Notes: generated from the letters alone by a model not told the origin. 64,000 nucleotides of DNA from Flavobacteriales bacterium (GCA_025055575.1 JANWWP010000023.1:38763-102762), one strand, 5' to 3'. Positions 26,294 through 35,571 are shown, counted from the stretch's first letter. Numbers and translations are program-made.

Positions 26294-26836
26294 TTACATT
26301 TTAAATGGACTTTTAAATTGAGAGAAAGCCATCCCATGTGCATCTTTTTCTGAAACGAGCGGCTGGCTCACCGGCCAGGGAATTGCAAGGTCAGAATCAT
26401 TCCAGCGGATACAAGCATCGGAAGGGGCGTGATATATCTGAGTCACTTTATACAGGAGCAAAGTGTCCGGCTCCAGAGCTGCAAAACCGTGGGCAAAACC
26501 CGGGGGAATCCAGAAAATATGATGATTTTGGGCGGTGAGAATTTCGGCATGGTACTTTCCGAATGTGGAGGAGCCTACCCGCAAATCCACCGCCACATCA
26601 TAAGCCGCCCCGCGCACCACGCGCACCAACTTCCCCTGCTCATAAGGAGGCAACTGAAAGTGCAGGCCTCGAATCACCCCGCGCGCCGAACAGCTTTCAT
26701 TGTCCTGTACAAAAGAACACTGAAGGGCTGATTGTAATTTTTCATTAAAAGACTCCATGAAATACCCCCGCGCATCCTGAAAAATTTTGGGTTTAATTAG
26801 TAAAAGCCCTGCAATGGGCAGCTCAAGCAGTTCCAT
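26294..26836 (-). CDS. rfbC: dTDP-4-dehydrorhamnose 3,5-epimerase
   Basis: The 180-residue cupin enzyme shows ARGYFMESF, QDNESCSARGVIRGLHFQ (catalytic His), KLVRVVRGAAYDVAVDLR, WIPPGFAHGFA and the closing CIRWNDSDLAIPWP. It converts dTDP-4-keto-6-deoxyglucose to the L-rhamno form. The partner genes rfbA, rfbB and rfbD are not in the window, so they must lie elsewhere or the enzyme serves a different dTDP sugar. It overlaps the end of the tyrosine-kinase gene by 14 bases, a sign of translational coupling. Confidence 0.94.
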   Translation of the reverse strand: MELLELPIAGLLLIKPKIFQDARGYFMESFNEKLQSALQCSFVQDNESCSARGVIRGLHFQLPPYEQGKLVRVVRGAAYDVAVDLRVGSSTFGKYHAEILTAQNHHIFWIPPGFAHGFAALEPDTLLLYKVTQIYHAPSDACIRWNDSDLAIPWPVSQPLVSEKDAHGMAFSQFKSPFKM

Positions 26837-29330
26837 TGGTATTTTTCTTCTTTCTTAACCTCAGCACGCGCGTTAAAAAAGGTTCCTTAATTTCCATGCC
26901 TTTCTCCTGATCATAATAGCCATACCCATAGGTGTATCCATAGCCGCTGTAACCGTAGCCATAGCCGTAACCGTAACCATAGGAGTAGCCATAATTATAG
27001 CCGTAGCCATAGTTGTAGGAATAGCCATAGCCGTATTTTCCTGCCTTCTGAAGATCAACACCATTCAATATCACGGACATCTTTGAAATTTTACTTTCTT
27101 CGAGAAGGCGGTTGAGATTGTTAATGAAAAATTTTCTGGAATACTCAGAGCGAAATACATAGATTGGAAAATCCGACTTAATAAGATTGGAAATCGCGTC
27201 CGAAACAATCCCCACGGGCGGATTATCAATTACAATGTAATCATATTTTTTTTTAAGATCTTCTAATAAGGTACTCATAGCCTGACTGAGCAAAAGCTCC
27301 GAGGGATTGGGAGGGGGCGGCCCAGCCGTGATAAAGTCAAGATTGGCTAATTTACTGCTTTTAATGCATTGATCTAAAGAAGTCTGATGGCTGAGAATCG
27401 TACTTACCCCCGCGTTATTATCGGTTTCAAATCCCAAATGAATTTTGGGCTTTCTTAGGTCACAGTCCAGAAGAATCACACGACTGCCCGTAAAGGCAAG
27501 TATCCCGGCCAGATTCATGGTAATAAAGGTTTTCCCCTCGCCGGAAATGGTGGATGTGACAGATATTACTTTGGGGCCCGGTTCATTATTGAGAAATTGC
27601 ATGTTGGACCGCACTGCCCTGAAAGCTTCCGCAATGAGGCCTTTTGGCTTTTTGTCGATCACAAGTTGGGAAATAGGAATTTCTTCCTTATACTTATGAA
27701 TAATGCCTAATATTGGAGCCTGGGTGTGTTTGGCAATGTCCTGTGCAGAAAGTATTTCATCATAAAATAGGTAGCGCACAAGCACCAGCATGAGCGACAA
27801 TACAAGCCACCCTGCAAGACTCGATAGAATAATCAATTGACGGTTGGGGGCAATCGGTTGTTCCGGCGAAACGGCATATTGTAATATTTGATATTCCGGT
27901 ACGTAGCCTTCCCGCGCCAGCATATACTCCGTTCTTTTATCTATCAGTGAATTATAGTATTTTTCATTGATGGCCTGAATCCTCCTCAGCTTAGCCAGTT
28001 CAATGTTGGAAGTATCTCCTTTGGTTCCAGGCGCCTGAGGCATAATCACGGATTTGAGTCTGGAAATATTTTCCGTGATGGTATTCAGTCGGTTCTGGTA
28101 AACCTCCTGAATGGTTTTGGTGCTTTGTATCAATGCATCTTGCTGAATTTTAATTTGATAATCAATAGCTTCAAAAGCCTTGCTATTGGGGGTTACATTA
28201 TAGGCAATGTCTTCTTTACGACCCAGTAAATTTCGAATTTGATTGAGAATGGGAGACAAATATTTTTCCGTCTCGGTTCCAGACAGAATGACGAGTTGCT
28301 CATAAATATCCGCGGATGTGAATTTTTGCTTTTGAAGTAGATTTTTCAAAATCTGCATTTCCAACTCCAGTTTCAGTTTAGCATTTTCCAGTTCAAAAAG
28401 CAGTTTTGTTTGATTGCTTACATCGGTTTCGAGGGGCAGGAGCATACCATCCTCAAAAATTCGATTCACTCCGGAGAGCTTCTTCTCATTTTCCGAAAGC
28501 TTTTCGGTCACAAGGCCGAGCGTCCTGTCAATGTAAGCAATCACCTGATTGGCGCTTTCCTGTTGCTTTTCAGTGTGAAAAACCTCGAACTCTTTGGCCA
28601 TTCCGTTCACGAAATCTGCGGCTTTGACCGGATTGTTGTCTTCCAGACTGATCTCAATGGTTTTAGCTGCTTCATTCAAAACTTTTACTTTGAGGTTGGT
28701 GCGATACTTCTGAACCTGTTTGTTAGGATCATTAATTATGAAATAGAAATCGCCTTTTATTTTTTCCAACTTCTCATAATCCGGATTCACTTTCAGGCGA
28801 AACTCCGGAAAATCCGTCCAGGCACCCAAACTGATGACCTGTTTGATTTCCTTATTTTTTATTTTATAAAAAATTTCTGCAGAGTTGCTTTTTATCCTGA
28901 TATATACTGGAACAGAATAGATTATCTTATCTATTACTTCATACTCAACAGAGTAAGGAGATTGTTTATAAATTTCAAAGTCAATGATATTTCCTTTATT
29001 AAAATAGCTTATATCTAAATCAAGTTTTTCTATTACACGCCGAATAAAAACCGGCGATCGCAACAACTCCACCTGTTTAGCCAAATCCTCTGCATACAAT
29101 TGGCTCACGCCTTCAATGAGATTGGATTTTTGCTTATTGGATTCGCTCGTGAGTTGGATGATGGATTTTGTTTGATAAATCGGTTGCGTGTAGCGGATGA
29201 GAAGAAATGCCGTCGTAGCGGACACCAGAAGCAGCGTGACCACCCACACCACATTCTGCACCAATACCAAAAGGAGAAGACGCGGATCGAAATCCTGATT
29301 AATATTGGAAACAGGCTTTACATTGCTCAT
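26823..29330 (-). CDS. Wzc-type polysaccharide co-polymerase and tyrosine autokinase (BY-kinase)
   Basis: The 835-residue product has an N-terminal Wzz domain with a first membrane segment (about 27-50), a long coiled-coil periplasmic part, a second membrane segment (about 508-530), and a cytoplasmic BY-kinase domain: Walker A SGEGKTF near 595, Walker A' VILLDCDLRKP and Walker B YIVIDNPP. It controls chain length and export of surface polysaccharide through autophosphorylation of C-terminal tyrosines. The tail (about 765-806) has 21 tyrosines in about 42 residues, mostly as Gly-Tyr pairs, far denser than the usual cluster. Start and stop overlap the neighbours, ATGA with the exporter upstream. 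Confidence 0.95.
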   Translation of the reverse strand: MSNVKPVSNINQDFDPRLLLLVLVQNVVWVVTLLLVSATTAFLLIRYTQPIYQTKSIIQLTSESNKQKSNLIEGVSQLYAEDLAKQVELLRSPVFIRRVIEKLDLDISYFNKGNIIDFEIYKQSPYSVEYEVIDKIIYSVPVYIRIKSNSAEIFYKIKNKEIKQVISLGAWTDFPEFRLKVNPDYEKLEKIKGDFYFIINDPNKQVQKYRTNLKVKVLNEAAKTIEISLEDNNPVKAADFVNGMAKEFEVFHTEKQQESANQVIAYIDRTLGLVTEKLSENEKKLSGVNRIFEDGMLLPLETDVSNQTKLLFELENAKLKLELEMQILKNLLQKQKFTSADIYEQLVILSGTETEKYLSPILNQIRNLLGRKEDIAYNVTPNSKAFEAIDYQIKIQQDALIQSTKTIQEVYQNRLNTITENISRLKSVIMPQAPGTKGDTSNIELAKLRRIQAINEKYYNSLIDKRTEYMLAREGYVPEYQILQYAVSPEQPIAPNRQLIILSSLAGWLVLSLMLVLVRYLFYDEILSAQDIAKHTQAPILGIIHKYKEEIPISQLVIDKKPKGLIAEAFRAVRSNMQFLNNEPGPKVISVTSTISGEGKTFITMNLAGILAFTGSRVILLDCDLRKPKIHLGFETDNNAGVSTILSHQTSLDQCIKSSKLANLDFITAGPPPPNPSELLLSQAMSTLLEDLKKKYDYIVIDNPPVGIVSDAISNLIKSDFPIYVFRSEYSRKFFINNLNRLLEESKISKMSVILNGVDLQKAGKYGYGYSYNYGYGYNYGYSYGYGYGYGYGYSGYGYTYGYGYYDQEKGMEIKEPFLTRVLRLRKKKNTNGTA
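26913..27036 (-). repeat. Six-base-period repeat coding the Tyr-Gly tail of the BY-kinase
   Basis: Plus-strand units such as CCATAG, CCGTAG and CCGTAA recur with a 6-base period and code Gly-Tyr pairs, interrupted by Ser, Asn and Thr codons. The repeat is imperfect, so the units have diverged or been selected at the protein level. Such arrays can change length by slippage. Confidence 0.8.
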
Positions 29331-30127
29331 CCGCCAAAGAGATTTCTAAATATAATTATTGTGGTAATAAACGTGGAAATCGAGAATGTCACGGAGACCC
29401 AAGGCAATACTTCCACTCTTAGCCAATCTATAAAGCGTTCCCTGGGCTCCACATAGATGATATCGTTGGGTTTGAGCACAAGGTCTGCATCTTTCATTCC
29501 ATCTATAGTGGAGAGGTCCACCAGGTAGATTTTTGGATTTTTGAGATCGCCGCGAATCAGCTTAATTTTAAAGGCTTTGGCCCCTGTGGAGATGCCCCCG
29601 GAGGCCGCAATAGCTTCAAATAGCGTCATATTCGGATTCTGATATGGAATTATGGAGGCCTTTCCACTTTGCCCAGGGAATACGATGACCCTTTGATTGA
29701 GCACCCGCACCTGCACATAGGGATCCCTGTAGTGTTTGGAAAAAAGATACTCTAAAGTGTCCTCCAATTGGCGTACAGTGAGACCCGTCACCTTCAGGCG
29801 TCCTAAAATCGGCATTTTAATGGTGCCATCATATTCCACGAAAAAAGATACCTGCGCGCCCTGACGCCCCGACCCGCCTACTTCCCGGGTGAGTTCCATG
29901 TTGGCGTTCACAATGTCAATAAGAGGGAAGCCTCCATCGGCTACTAAAAGAATGGATACATTGTCATTTACACCTATCACATACTGTGAGTCTCTCTGAG
30001 TTGGAAATTCATCAAACTTATAATCTTTGGGGGTCCGGATCATGATGGAGGGATCCAGATATCGGCAACTCGAAATCCCTAAAAATATCAGTAAAGCAAC
30101 ACCGTACCGGAAAAAATTTTTAATCAA
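29327..30127 (-). CDS. Wza-type polysaccharide export lipoprotein
   Basis: The 266-residue product has a lipoprotein signal with lipobox LGISSC. A poly_export domain (YVIGVNDNVSILL, YDGTIKMPILGRLKVTGLT, DPYVQVRVL) is followed by a SLBB segment (QSGKASIIPYQNPNMTLFEAIAASGG) and a C-terminal hydrophobic helix that probably crosses the outer membrane. The only start in reach is TTG at 30127: the frame upstream soon meets a stop, and a -7 box lies 28 bases upstream. It overlaps the BY-kinase gene by ATGA, the classic Wza-Wzc arrangement. Confidence 0.92.
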   Translation of the reverse strand: MIKNFFRYGVALLIFLGISSCRYLDPSIMIRTPKDYKFDEFPTQRDSQYVIGVNDNVSILLVADGGFPLIDIVNANMELTREVGGSGRQGAQVSFFVEYDGTIKMPILGRLKVTGLTVRQLEDTLEYLFSKHYRDPYVQVRVLNQRVIVFPGQSGKASIIPYQNPNMTLFEAIAASGGISTGAKAFKIKLIRGDLKNPKIYLVDLSTIDGMKDADLVLKPNDIIYVEPRERFIDWLRVEVLPWVSVTFSISTFITTIIIFRNLFGG

Positions 30128-30155
30128 TTTGTAGGGCGATTGGTTTATTCATTTG

Positions 30156-30163
30156 CAAAGATA
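30156..30163 (-). promoter_or_regulatory. -7 box for the wza-wzc unit
   Basis: The minus strand reads TATCTTTG, matching TAnnTTTG, 28 bases before the TTG start at 30127. It is placed between the upstream GT4 gene's stop and the exporter, so this part of the cluster can be transcribed on its own. Confidence 0.5.
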
Positions 30164-30170
30164 CTTTTCA

Positions 30171-31370
30171 TTAAGGAACAGGATTCTTTCTATCTAAAAG
30201 TTGCTCATAAAGAGAGCGCATGTCCGAGGCCAGCCTTTCAGCTGAAAACCTTTGACCGGTTTCAGTTCTTTTGAGAGAAGCCTGATACTTAAAATCTTGA
30301 GCGTGGAGGTACATTTCCTTAAAGGCCCGGCTCATGGCCTCAGGATCCCCGCTGGATACCAAGCAAGCCGGGAATCCTGGAACGATGACATCCCGTACTC
30401 CCCCCACCTCGGTGCTGACCACTGGAATGCCCGCGGCCTGGGCTTCAATGAGGCTCACGGGCGTACCCTCGTTGAGACTGCTCAGGGCCATCACATCGAA
30501 AGCCGGTAAGATTTCCTCAACGTATTTAATCCAGCCGGTGAAAAAAATATCGGCCTCCGGCTGCATGTTTTGGTAGGCCCATCGGAGCCCCAGGTTTTCT
30601 GCCAGTTCACAATTTTCCATCAAAAGGGGTCCGTCCCCAACGACCACCAAAAGCGCGCGACCTGAAATTTCAGCCCGCGCCTGGGCAAAGGACCGCAATA
30701 ATAAAGCGTGATTTTTGATGGGTGCTAAACGGCCTATGCTTCCGATGATAAACGCATCACCGGGCAAACGAAATTTTTGCCGAGCAAGGTGCCGGTTTTC
30801 GTCACCCAGGTTAAGGAATCTTTTCAATTGAAAGCCTAAGGGCACAACATGTACTTTGGAAGCCGGGCAGATTTTATGAACCTTCACCAGCTCATCTTTC
30901 TGAGCCGGACTGATGGCAACGACGGCATCGCTGATACGGGCCAGAAAACGTTCCAGATTTTTAAATAAAGATGTTTTGAGAGGGCCGAAATACCCATGAA
31001 ATACGTGGCCGTGAAAGGTGTGTAACACCACTGGCACACCGCACAACCTGGCCGCCAAACGACCGACAGCTCCGGCCTTAGAGGCATGGGTGTGAACTAT
31101 GTGGGGCCTAAACCGGCGGATGAGACGCATCACCTGCCCTAGGGTTTGGATATCCCGAAAAGGATGAATCTCCCGGCCCATGGAAGGCAGAATTTGGTAG
31201 GCCACGCCCAGATCTTTTAAAATGAATTCTGAACTTTCTTCTCCCGGCTCGTGGCGGGCCCCCACCAGCAACGTTTCGTATTCCGGAGCCAGATATTTGG
31301 TAAGCAAAGCCACATTGTAGGTGGGCCCTCCCAAATTGAAGCGGTTGGTGATACGCAAAATCCTGGGCAT
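30171..31370 (-). CDS. Glycosyltransferase family 4 (GT-B fold)
   Basis: The 399-residue product shows the N-terminal acceptor domain (NLGGPTYNVALL, HTHASKAGAVGRLAARL) and the C-terminal nucleotide-sugar domain (IGSIGRLAPIKNHALLLRSF, VVVGDGPL, and the E-x7-E motif NEGTPVSLIEAQAAG). It should add a sugar to the growing lipid-linked polysaccharide on the cytoplasmic side. Its start shares one base with the stop of the asparagine synthase gene (TGATG), so the pair is translationally coupled. Donor and linkage cannot be told from sequence. Confidence 0.93.
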   Translation of the reverse strand: MPRILRITNRFNLGGPTYNVALLTKYLAPEYETLLVGARHEPGEESSEFILKDLGVAYQILPSMGREIHPFRDIQTLGQVMRLIRRFRPHIVHTHASKAGAVGRLAARLCGVPVVLHTFHGHVFHGYFGPLKTSLFKNLERFLARISDAVVAISPAQKDELVKVHKICPASKVHVVPLGFQLKRFLNLGDENRHLARQKFRLPGDAFIIGSIGRLAPIKNHALLLRSFAQARAEISGRALLVVVGDGPLLMENCELAENLGLRWAYQNMQPEADIFFTGWIKYVEEILPAFDVMALSSLNEGTPVSLIEAQAAGIPVVSTEVGGVRDVIVPGFPACLVSSGDPEAMSRAFKEMYLHAQDFKYQASLKRTETGQRFSAERLASDMRSLYEQLLDRKNPVP

Positions 31371-33250
31371 CAGTTCAAATGTTTTTTATACCAATGTTGA
31401 AATACAATCAGAGACCATAGCCACCAAGCGCTGTCGCCGGCATCCGGGCCTGCCAGTTTTTTGATAAGGTGTTGGGCTGCCCTCGGATTAAAAATTTTTT
31501 GATGCTCCAGGAAGTCCGGGTCCAGATATTCTTTTTCTATGACCGACTTCAGGGGACCTAAAAACCATTTTCTCAGCGGCACTTCAAATCCCCGTTTGCC
31601 CCGTGTATAAATTTCAGGAGGTAATTCCTCTCGGAAAGCATCGCGCAATATTTTTTTTGAAAAACGAGGTCCGCATTTAAACCGCCAAGGAATGCGTAAG
31701 GCCAAATCCACCACGCGATTGTCCAGCAAAGGAGGTCGCACTTCCAGGCTGTGCATCATGCTCATCCGGTCGGTTTTCACCAGCATATCATTGGCCAACA
31801 CCAATTGAAGATCTGCCAGTAGGGTGGATTGCACTCCATCCTCCCACGATCTTTCTGCACAAAAATTTTCGGCATATTGGAACCATGCTTTCTTAAAATC
31901 CTCTCCAAGCGCTTCTGTGCACCAGTCCAAGTGCCCGTAAGAGGCCCAGGCCAAGTACCGGCGGCAAGGTTTCAGGCGGGCCCCTTCCATCATACGGATG
32001 AGCTGCCGCACTCGGTTGGCCCAAGGCCCGGACCTGTGATGGGGTAAAAGCCGGAGCAGGGGCAAGAGGAAATAGCCTCGCCGCAGGACAGGATACCTTT
32101 GAATAATGGCTTCTGCCACATGTTTCTGATAACCGCCAAAAAGCTCGTCCCCGCCATCACCAGAAAGCGCCACCGTGACTTCTTTTCGCACTTCGCGGGA
32201 TAAAATCGAAACGGCCAGGGCAGAGGAGTCAGCGAAAGGCTCATCCAAATAGTCCAGCACGGAGGGTAGGATATCTAACAGATCATTTAAAGATAGCGAG
32301 AACACTGTGTGCGGCACCCCGGCTTTTTGGGCCAAAAGACGGGCATAGCGGGTTTCATCGTAAAAGGGTTCGTCTTTAAACCCAATGGAAAAAGTGGCTA
32401 CTTCCGGATGGCGCCGTGCGGCTGCCAAGGTCAAGACGGCGGAGTCCAGGCCGCCACTTAGAAAAATTCCCACCGGCACATCGGCCACGAGCCAATCCTC
32501 CAGAACTTCGGATAAGGTGGTGCGCAGTTGATCCTTGGCCTGTTCAAATGTTAGGTTTTCCACCGTTGGGTCCGAAGGAAGTTTCCAAAAAAAATTCGGT
32601 TCCGAAGGGCCTTGATCGGAAATTTTCATCCACGTCCCCGGCGGCAGTTTGTAAATTTCCTTAAATGCTGAAAGCGGTGCGGGAATGTAAGTCAGCATGA
32701 AGTAGGGCGCAAGAGCGGAAAGATTCAGCTCCGGACGGCCCCACAACGGAAGGAGGGCCTTGGGTTCGCTGCCAAATACAAGATAATTATGACGCCAGCC
32801 GTAATACAAAGGCTTTATGCCCATGCGATCCCGGGCCAGGAAAAGCTCTTTTTTAAGGGTATCCCAGATGGCAAAGGCAAAAAAACCATTCAACCGAAGG
32901 AGACACGCAGGCCCTTCTTTTTCCCAAAGCCGCAGCAAAACCTCTGTATCCGAACGGGTACGAAATGCCACACCTTCCTGTTCCAGTTCTTTTCTTAGGT
33001 GGCGAAAATTGAGTATTTCGCCATTGTAGGCCAGGACATAGCGTCCATCGCCGCTCACCATCGGCTGATGCGCTTCGGGGCTGAGATCCAAAATAGCCAG
33101 GCGCCGGTGTGCCAAACCTATCTCAGGCTCTTCATAAAGGCCCGCGGCATCCGGCCCGCGTGCCGTGAGCGCTACTCCGGCGGCCCGCAACGCCTCCGCC
33201 CTTAAAGGCGGGGCACCCCGCAAGGCGAGCCAGCCGGCAAATCCGCACAT
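31370..33250 (-). CDS. asnB: Asparagine synthase (glutamine-hydrolysing)
   Basis: The 626-residue product starts MCGFAGW with catalytic Cys2 of the class II glutaminase domain (about 1-215: RGPDA, HRRLAI, NGEI, SDTEVL). The ATP-pyrophosphatase domain has FLSGGLDSAVL near 265, then SIGFKD and ALSGDGGDELFGGY. It transfers glutamine nitrogen to aspartate or, in polysaccharide clusters, possibly to a sugar acid or other acceptor; such AsnB-like enzymes are common in exopolysaccharide loci, so the true acceptor is uncertain. It is coupled to the GT4 gene and lies 12 bases after lpdA. Confidence 0.93.
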   Translation of the reverse strand: MCGFAGWLALRGAPPLRAEALRAAGVALTARGPDAAGLYEEPEIGLAHRRLAILDLSPEAHQPMVSGDGRYVLAYNGEILNFRHLRKELEQEGVAFRTRSDTEVLLRLWEKEGPACLLRLNGFFAFAIWDTLKKELFLARDRMGIKPLYYGWRHNYLVFGSEPKALLPLWGRPELNLSALAPYFMLTYIPAPLSAFKEIYKLPPGTWMKISDQGPSEPNFFWKLPSDPTVENLTFEQAKDQLRTTLSEVLEDWLVADVPVGIFLSGGLDSAVLTLAAARRHPEVATFSIGFKDEPFYDETRYARLLAQKAGVPHTVFSLSLNDLLDILPSVLDYLDEPFADSSALAVSILSREVRKEVTVALSGDGGDELFGGYQKHVAEAIIQRYPVLRRGYFLLPLLRLLPHHRSGPWANRVRQLIRMMEGARLKPCRRYLAWASYGHLDWCTEALGEDFKKAWFQYAENFCAERSWEDGVQSTLLADLQLVLANDMLVKTDRMSMMHSLEVRPPLLDNRVVDLALRIPWRFKCGPRFSKKILRDAFREELPPEIYTRGKRGFEVPLRKWFLGPLKSVIEKEYLDPDFLEHQKIFNPRAAQHLIKKLAGPDAGDSAWWLWSLIVFQHWYKKHLN

Positions 33251-33262
33251 GCCTTCCGCTTA

Positions 33263-34651
33263 TTACAGATGTATCACTTCGCCGTATGCAGCGGCGGCCG
33301 CTTCCATAATAGCTTCGCTCATGGTGGGGTGGGGATGCACGGATTTGATGATTTCATGGCCTGTTGTTTCCAGTTTCCGGGCCACCACCACCTCGGCAAT
33401 CATTTCCGTGACGCCGGCGCCCACCATGTGGCAACCAAGCCACTCCCCGTAGCGGGCGTCGAATATCACCTTCACAAAGCCTTCTTTGTGTCCTGCAGCG
33501 CTGGCTTTCCCTGAAGCCGAAAAAGGAAATTTCCCCACTTTGATGTCGTATCCCTTTTCGCGGGCTTGTTTTTCAGTGAGCCCCACGGAAGCAACTTCAG
33601 GCTGGCAATACGTGCAGGAAGGAATATTGTTGTAGTCAAGAGGTTCGGGATTCAGGCCTTTGATCGCTTCCACGCAAATAATGCCTTCGTGTGAGGCCAC
33701 ATGAGCCAAGGCTGGCCCTTTCGTGACGTCCCCGATGGCATAAATCCCAGGTACATTTGTACGATAATAAGGGTCGGTGACGATTTTGCCTTTTTCCACC
33801 TGCACCCCCAGAATTTCAAGGCCCAGATTCTCAAGGTTGGCTTGCACACCTGCCGCGCTCAACACAACGTCGCAGGCCACCTGAACCATCCCCTGGGCGG
33901 TTTTGATGTGGGCCACAGGCCGCCCTCCTTTCACTTCCACTTGTTCTACTGTGCTGTTGGTAAAAATTTGAATGCCGGCTTTTTTGAAAGATTTTTCCAC
34001 AGCTTTGCTCACTTCTTCGTCCTCCAGAGGAAGAATATTGGGCATGTATTCTACAAGCGTCACGCGGGTGCCCATAGCGTTGTAGAAATACGCAAACTCG
34101 CTGCCAATGGCTCCTGACCCAATCACCACGAGACTTTCCGGACGGGTCGGCAACACCATAGCTTCTCGGTAGCCAATCACCGTTTTACCGTCCTGCGGTA
34201 TTCCGGGCAACTCCCGAGAGCGGGCTCCTGTGGCCAGGATAATATGCGGGGCTTCAAGAATTTTGCGCTGGCCATCGGCTGTGGAAACTTCCACCTTGCC
34301 AGGAGCCAATAATTTCCCAAACCCTATCACCACATCAATTTTGTTCTTCCGCATCAAAAATTCCACGCCTTTGCTCATACCCTGAGCCACCTGGCGGCTG
34401 CGGCTAATGACTTTTTCAAAATGAATTTGAGGGCTCTGCACTTCAAAGCCGTAGTCTGCCGCATGATCTAAATATTCCTTGACGGTGGCGCTTTTCAAAA
34501 GAGCCTTTGTGGGAATGCAGCCCCAGTTGAGACAGACACCGCCCAGGGCTTCCTTCTCCACAACCGCTGTTTTAAAGCCCAATTGCGCTGCGCGAATAGC
34601 CGCCACATAACCTCCCGGACCACTGCCCACCACTATCACATCGTACTTCAT
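33263..34651 (-). CDS. lpdA: Dihydrolipoyl dehydrogenase (E3)
   Basis: The 462-residue flavoprotein has the N-terminal FAD loop VGSGPGGYVAAIRAAQLG, the redox disulfide in GGVCLNWGCIPTKALL, an NAD loop VIGSGAIGSEFAYF, the FAD closing segment YAIGDV, and the C-terminal active-site His-Glu in HPHPTMSEA. It reoxidises lipoyl groups of pyruvate, 2-oxoglutarate or glycine cleavage complexes. No E1 or E2 gene is near, so it is probably shared by several complexes. lipB, which makes lipoyl groups, is in this window but 14 kb away. Confidence 0.96.
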   Translation of the reverse strand: MKYDVIVVGSGPGGYVAAIRAAQLGFKTAVVEKEALGGVCLNWGCIPTKALLKSATVKEYLDHAADYGFEVQSPQIHFEKVISRSRQVAQGMSKGVEFLMRKNKIDVVIGFGKLLAPGKVEVSTADGQRKILEAPHIILATGARSRELPGIPQDGKTVIGYREAMVLPTRPESLVVIGSGAIGSEFAYFYNAMGTRVTLVEYMPNILPLEDEEVSKAVEKSFKKAGIQIFTNSTVEQVEVKGGRPVAHIKTAQGMVQVACDVVLSAAGVQANLENLGLEILGVQVEKGKIVTDPYYRTNVPGIYAIGDVTKGPALAHVASHEGIICVEAIKGLNPEPLDYNNIPSCTYCQPEVASVGLTEKQAREKGYDIKVGKFPFSASGKASAAGHKEGFVKVIFDARYGEWLGCHMVGAGVTEMIAEVVVARKLETTGHEIIKSVHPHPTMSEAIMEAAAAAYGEVIHL

Positions 34652-34666
34652 AATAAAATTTTTCCG

Positions 34667-34674
34667 CGAAAGTA
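34667..34674 (-). promoter_or_regulatory. Variant -7 box before lpdA
   Basis: The minus strand reads TACTTTCG, one base off TAnnTTTG, 15 bases before the ATG. The same octamer precedes the metallo-hydrolase gene at 46424. Confidence 0.3.
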
Positions 34675-34721
34675 CGAGGCAGCAGGAAAATTAACCTAAA
34701 AGCTGTCGGAAGGCCCCCGGA

Positions 34722-35543
34722 TTATGGACGTTCGCGCTCCAGATCCTGCCGCAGGCGCCTCAGTTCATCCTGAACGGCAGAAAGCGCGTCGTGAAGGTGG
34801 TTTTTGCTCAGGTTGGGCGGTGGCAGTTCGCTGCTGATGTAATTTACAAAGCGCCATACCTCCAGCACATCCTCTGCCCGCACTTCATAGGGAGGGTACG
34901 CCGGGTTGGTGGAAGAAAGAACAAAAGAGCCCCTTTCCTTCAATTCATTTTTCAGGATTTTAAAAACAACCCCTTCCTGCCGGGTTACAACGATGCAGGG
35001 TGTGCCATCGCGGAGGCCCATCCAGTTGTCCACATATTCACCCGTAACGTAGGAGCCATCGCCCACGGGAGGCATGCTGTCGCCCTTTATCTGGAAGGTG
35101 CGGTGCTTGCGGTCGGTGCGCAAAAAAGGCAGGTGAAAGGCCGGCAAAACCCGAATGTATTCCGGATCGGCATATCCGGTGGTGTAACCGGCGCGCGCTT
35201 TTTCAGGAACCAGCTCCACATTTTCCCGGCCTTGATGATCGGTTGTGGTGACGACCACACGCAGATTCCGGCCCCGGGCCCTTTCTTCCGCCCCCATTTC
35301 CAGGCTGCGCAGCTGGCTTTCGCGATAGGTTTCCAAAGGCTCGCGCAATAAAACATCTAGGGGCATCCTGAAGTAATCAGCCATCTGCAACAGGCACTCC
35401 AACGGCGGTTCTGCCACGCCTTGTTCATAGGCGCTCCAAGTGGTGCGTTTAAGTCCTAGGGCGTCGGCTACGTCTTCCTGAGACCGCTTTAAACGTTTTC
35501 TCAAAAAGCGAATATTGGAGGCCAAATGATGGAGTTTCGACAT
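34722..35543 (-). CDS. XRE-HTH plus S24-peptidase regulator (LexA/CI-like architecture)
   Basis: The 273-residue product uses the ATG at 35543 (MSKLHHLAS). Residues 8-66 form an XRE-type helix-turn-helix (LRKRLKRSQEDVADALGLKRTTWSAYEQG). The C-terminal part has the S24 fold: Ser156 in IKGDSMPP and Lys195 in VVFKILKNE, with an Ala118-Gly119 pair upstream. The spacing (38 and 39 residues) is close to LexA (35 and 37), so self-cleavage is plausible. A C-terminal helix follows. It probably represses its own promoter, where an inverted repeat lies at 35572-35592. Targets are unknown. A DNA-damage role is only inference. Confidence 0.88.
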   Translation of the reverse strand: MSKLHHLASNIRFLRKRLKRSQEDVADALGLKRTTWSAYEQGVAEPPLECLLQMADYFRMPLDVLLREPLETYRESQLRSLEMGAEERARGRNLRVVVTTTDHQGRENVELVPEKARAGYTTGYADPEYIRVLPAFHLPFLRTDRKHRTFQIKGDSMPPVGDGSYVTGEYVDNWMGLRDGTPCIVVTRQEGVVFKILKNELKERGSFVLSSTNPAYPPYEVRAEDVLEVWRFVNYISSELPPPNLSKNHLHDALSAVQDELRRLRQDLERERP

Positions 35544-35554
35544 ATTTATTGGCA

Positions 35555-35562
35555 CAAAATTA
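35555..35562 (-). promoter_or_regulatory. -7 box for the LexA-like regulator
   Basis: The minus strand reads TAATTTTG, a TAnnTTTG match, 11 bases before the ATG at 35543. Confidence 0.45.
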
Positions 35563-35571
35563 GTCAAAATA

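Noticed and set aside
26913-27036. Repeat array considered as CRISPR
   Set aside because: The period is 6 bases with no spacers, in frame within a kinase gene, and codes Gly-Tyr pairs; no cas gene is present.
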